Source: Verrucomicrobiales bacterium (GTDB lineage Bacteria > Verrucomicrobiota > Verrucomicrobiia > Verrucomicrobiales > DEV007). From it: DNA of 64,000 nucleotides. The notes beneath the pieces are model-generated. The model did not search any database. It had not been told where the DNA came from and was given only the letters and a program-made list of their open reading frames with translations. The stretch spans positions 212,054 to 276,053 of the forward strand of contig DUBC01000007.1 of the NCBI GenBank assembly GCA_012960505.1, in the 5' to 3' direction. Each line of letters starts with the position of its first letter. Position 1 is the first letter of the stretch. This document shows positions 62,395-64,000 of the stretch, one piece after another. The translations under genes and the position numbers were made by a program.

Positions 62395-62499
62395 TCGAGT
62401 TTTTAATTTCTTAATAATCAGGGTATTATTTGTAACAAGAAAAAAAGCTTTCGAAAACAAAAATATGGAGCCAGAAATATACTCAACTTCATATCAAAG

Positions 62500-63843
62500 C
62501 TAACTCTTGGAAATAGTCTCAATCCAACCCTGAAGAAGGCCCCAGTCGTGACGTTTATACTTCCAACTGATTGCTCTTTTTTGTTCTTCGAGGATCCGTG
62601 TAGGCAATAATCTTAGTTTATTCAAGCTCATTCCAGCAGCTTCAGGAACCCAATCATCTTGTTTATAGGTAAAAATGCTGTGAACGGTACCTCCTCCGCA
62701 GGAATGACAGTCTATGCATGATTTCATAACTGAACCGTTCGGCTTCAAACGCTCATTTTCGAAGTAATCAGAACTATAAATAAGTGATAACCCTTCAATA
62801 GAATTCTTTTTCACTGGCTTAAGACCACCATTAACAGAGGCAAACAAATCTTTTCTATTTAATACAAACTTGTAAACAGTCTGACATGCATTGTGATCTT
62901 TAATGTCTTCGCCGACTTGATTATAAACACGAATCTGAACAGTTTGAACTAGAGGAGACACTAGAATGTTTCCAGTCTTAGTTATTACAGACATTTTCCG
63001 TACCAGGGCGACTGAAGTGCCTTTTGGAAATTGAGGTAACGGTTTTTTATCAGTGGCTTCAGAAGATTTTCTGGCAGTGGATTGGTTTAGTAAATTGAGA
63101 TACTTAAATGTTTCTAACCTACCGCCAGGGACATTTAGAAAAACAAGAAAAGGTGATCTTCCACCATAGTATCTCATGTGAACTGGCGCACTAGGCCCTT
63201 GAAGAGCTCCTCTAACACATACCCAATCGCCCTTATCACTTAATAGAGATGAAGGTAAAAAGTGTTTATCTGATTCAGACTCATCAAATGCATTGAGGTA
63301 AGTCTTTGAGCTTACTGCCAACGAATAATTATTAATTAAAGCCAGTGCATCAGATTCATCTAAGGCTAAGAGATCTATGGCCTTGGACAATCTTCTCCTC
63401 AAAGCCTTACGAGAATCATTTAATTCTTGGGAATGAGCTAATGGGGTTGAGACTCCTCCAAAAGGAAGCCCTTTATCGAAGTTTGCAGTCCAATCAAAAA
63501 TGGACCAAAGGTCATGCTGGAGGACGGCTCGCTTTAATGGATTTGAAATTAATTGATGGCCATTACCTTTAATGAAATCATCAAGTAATGTAATGGCTTT
63601 GGAGTGAGTATTACCTTTAAGTAGAAATTCAGTTGTTGAAGGCCACAAATACGGATCAACTAAATCTCCTCCGAACTTGTTCCCCTGCTTGTCCTCTCTA
63701 ACAAAAAATAGAGAGTGTAAGCGGTTCCATAAATGATTTTTGTCAGGGTCAAATATAGCGCAATCAGGTGCATCGTGGACATCGTTAGCTGATGAATCAC
63801 AGCAAAAGAAGCATAGCGTAAGAAATGAACAGATAAGCCTCAT
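62500..63843 (-). CDS. Secreted protein with a single c-type heme motif, unknown
   Basis: A 447-residue exported protein with a signal peptide (about 1-19, cysteine-rich, ending S-S-A-N). Near residue 370 it has 'CIDCHSCGGG', one C-x2-C-H heme-attachment motif, followed by 'GGTVHSIFTYK'. The rest has no domain I recognise: the N-terminal half is helical ('RRRLSKAIDLLAL'), and the middle carries 'HMRYYGGRSPFLVFLNVPGG'. One heme motif in a long protein fits the cytochrome-like secreted proteins of this group. It is the last complete gene in the window. From 63,844 to the end I see only non-coding sequence plus a possible start at 63,962. Confidence 0.75.
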   Translation of the reverse strand: MRLICSFLTLCFFCCDSSANDVHDAPDCAIFDPDKNHLWNRLHSLFFVREDKQGNKFGGDLVDPYLWPSTTEFLLKGNTHSKAITLLDDFIKGNGHQLISNPLKRAVLQHDLWSIFDWTANFDKGLPFGGVSTPLAHSQELNDSRKALRRRLSKAIDLLALDESDALALINNYSLAVSSKTYLNAFDESESDKHFLPSSLLSDKGDWVCVRGALQGPSAPVHMRYYGGRSPFLVFLNVPGGRLETFKYLNLLNQSTARKSSEATDKKPLPQFPKGTSVALVRKMSVITKTGNILVSPLVQTVQIRVYNQVGEDIKDHNACQTVYKFVLNRKDLFASVNGGLKPVKKNSIEGLSLIYSSDYFENERLKPNGSVMKSCIDCHSCGGGTVHSIFTYKQDDWVPEAAGMSLNKLRLLPTRILEEQKRAISWKYKRHDWGLLQGWIETISKS

Positions 63844-64000
63844 TTATAAAATATAACATCACCCATCAATAATGGAACTAAAATAATTATCTGGTCGGTC
63901 AAGAAAGCACATCAGTCACAACGTGCGCATGAACATTTGTTAAGCGCCGCTCTAACCCATTATGGTAAAATCCAAATCCTCTAATTTTCATATTGATATT

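Noticed and set aside
63962..64000. Possible start of a plus-strand gene running off the window
   Set aside because: Only 13 codons are visible, with no Shine-Dalgarno and no recognisable motif.

Overview
The window reads as a chromosomal segment of a low-GC, probably marine, free-living bacterium, most likely Verrucomicrobiota or a close PVC relative. I infer this from the secreted-protein repertoire: DUF1549/DUF1553 and DUF1592-type cytochrome-like proteins with DUF1501 and DUF1552 partners, several BamB-like (PQQ-type) beta-propellers, CotH/lamin-tail and YHYH proteins, LamG domains, and C-terminal modules of the 'S-x-x-L-x-x-W' type common in Verrucomicrobia. Gene density is very high. 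I saw no rRNA, tRNA, CRISPR array, insertion sequence or phage gene.

Layout. (1) 1-14,049, minus strand: a partial gene, a TonB-dependent receptor, a small secreted protein, a large FtsX/MacB-type ABC permease with its ATPase, then a compact aromatic-acid locus: PaaK-like CoA ligase, EamA-like membrane protein, YbgC-like thioesterase, halogenase-type FAD enzyme, DUF98-type chorismate lyase, HemN-like radical SAM enzyme, and a beta-propeller at the head. (2) 14,150-31,728, housekeeping: a zinc-ribbon protein, a small membrane protein and a cysteine-free family-4-like uracil-DNA glycosylase; gyrB-gyrA; nadA; a MauE/DoxX-like gene with a broken start; leuB, trpF and a degenerate receiver domain; uvrA; an aldolase/dehydrogenase fusion; glnS; then a GNAT acetyltransferase at 31,828. 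(3) 42,539 down to 32,348: a nine-gene, mostly overlapping operon with two beta-propeller proteins, an FtsX permease and ATPase, a MoaD/ThiS-like carrier, a HesA-like E1 enzyme, a tandem ModA binding protein, ModB and ModC. (4) 42,641-63,843: a secretome region with a 1495-residue CotH/lamin-tail protein, two cytochrome-like/TAT-exported pairs, an MDR dehydrogenase, a YHYH protein, an acyltransferase carrying ankyrin repeats, a lipoprotein, a LamG protein and a single-heme-motif protein.

How the genes may work together. The strongest candidate for an undescribed system is the 7.2-12.9 kb locus: chorismate lyase would make 4-hydroxybenzoate, the PaaK-like ligase would activate it, the FAD enzyme with both flavin-halogenase signatures could modify the ring, the radical SAM enzyme could add a carbon or rearrange it, and the thioesterase would release it. 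The neighbouring ABC pair and TonB receptor are possible export and re-uptake parts. Two perfect adjacent palindromes lie just upstream of the thioesterase gene. The second candidate is the molybdate/tungstate operon, which joins oxyanion uptake, a dedicated ubiquitin-like sulfur-carrier pair, an FtsX transporter and extracytoplasmic propeller proteins in one transcription unit. All functions are inferred from sequence motifs read by eye; no searches were run.
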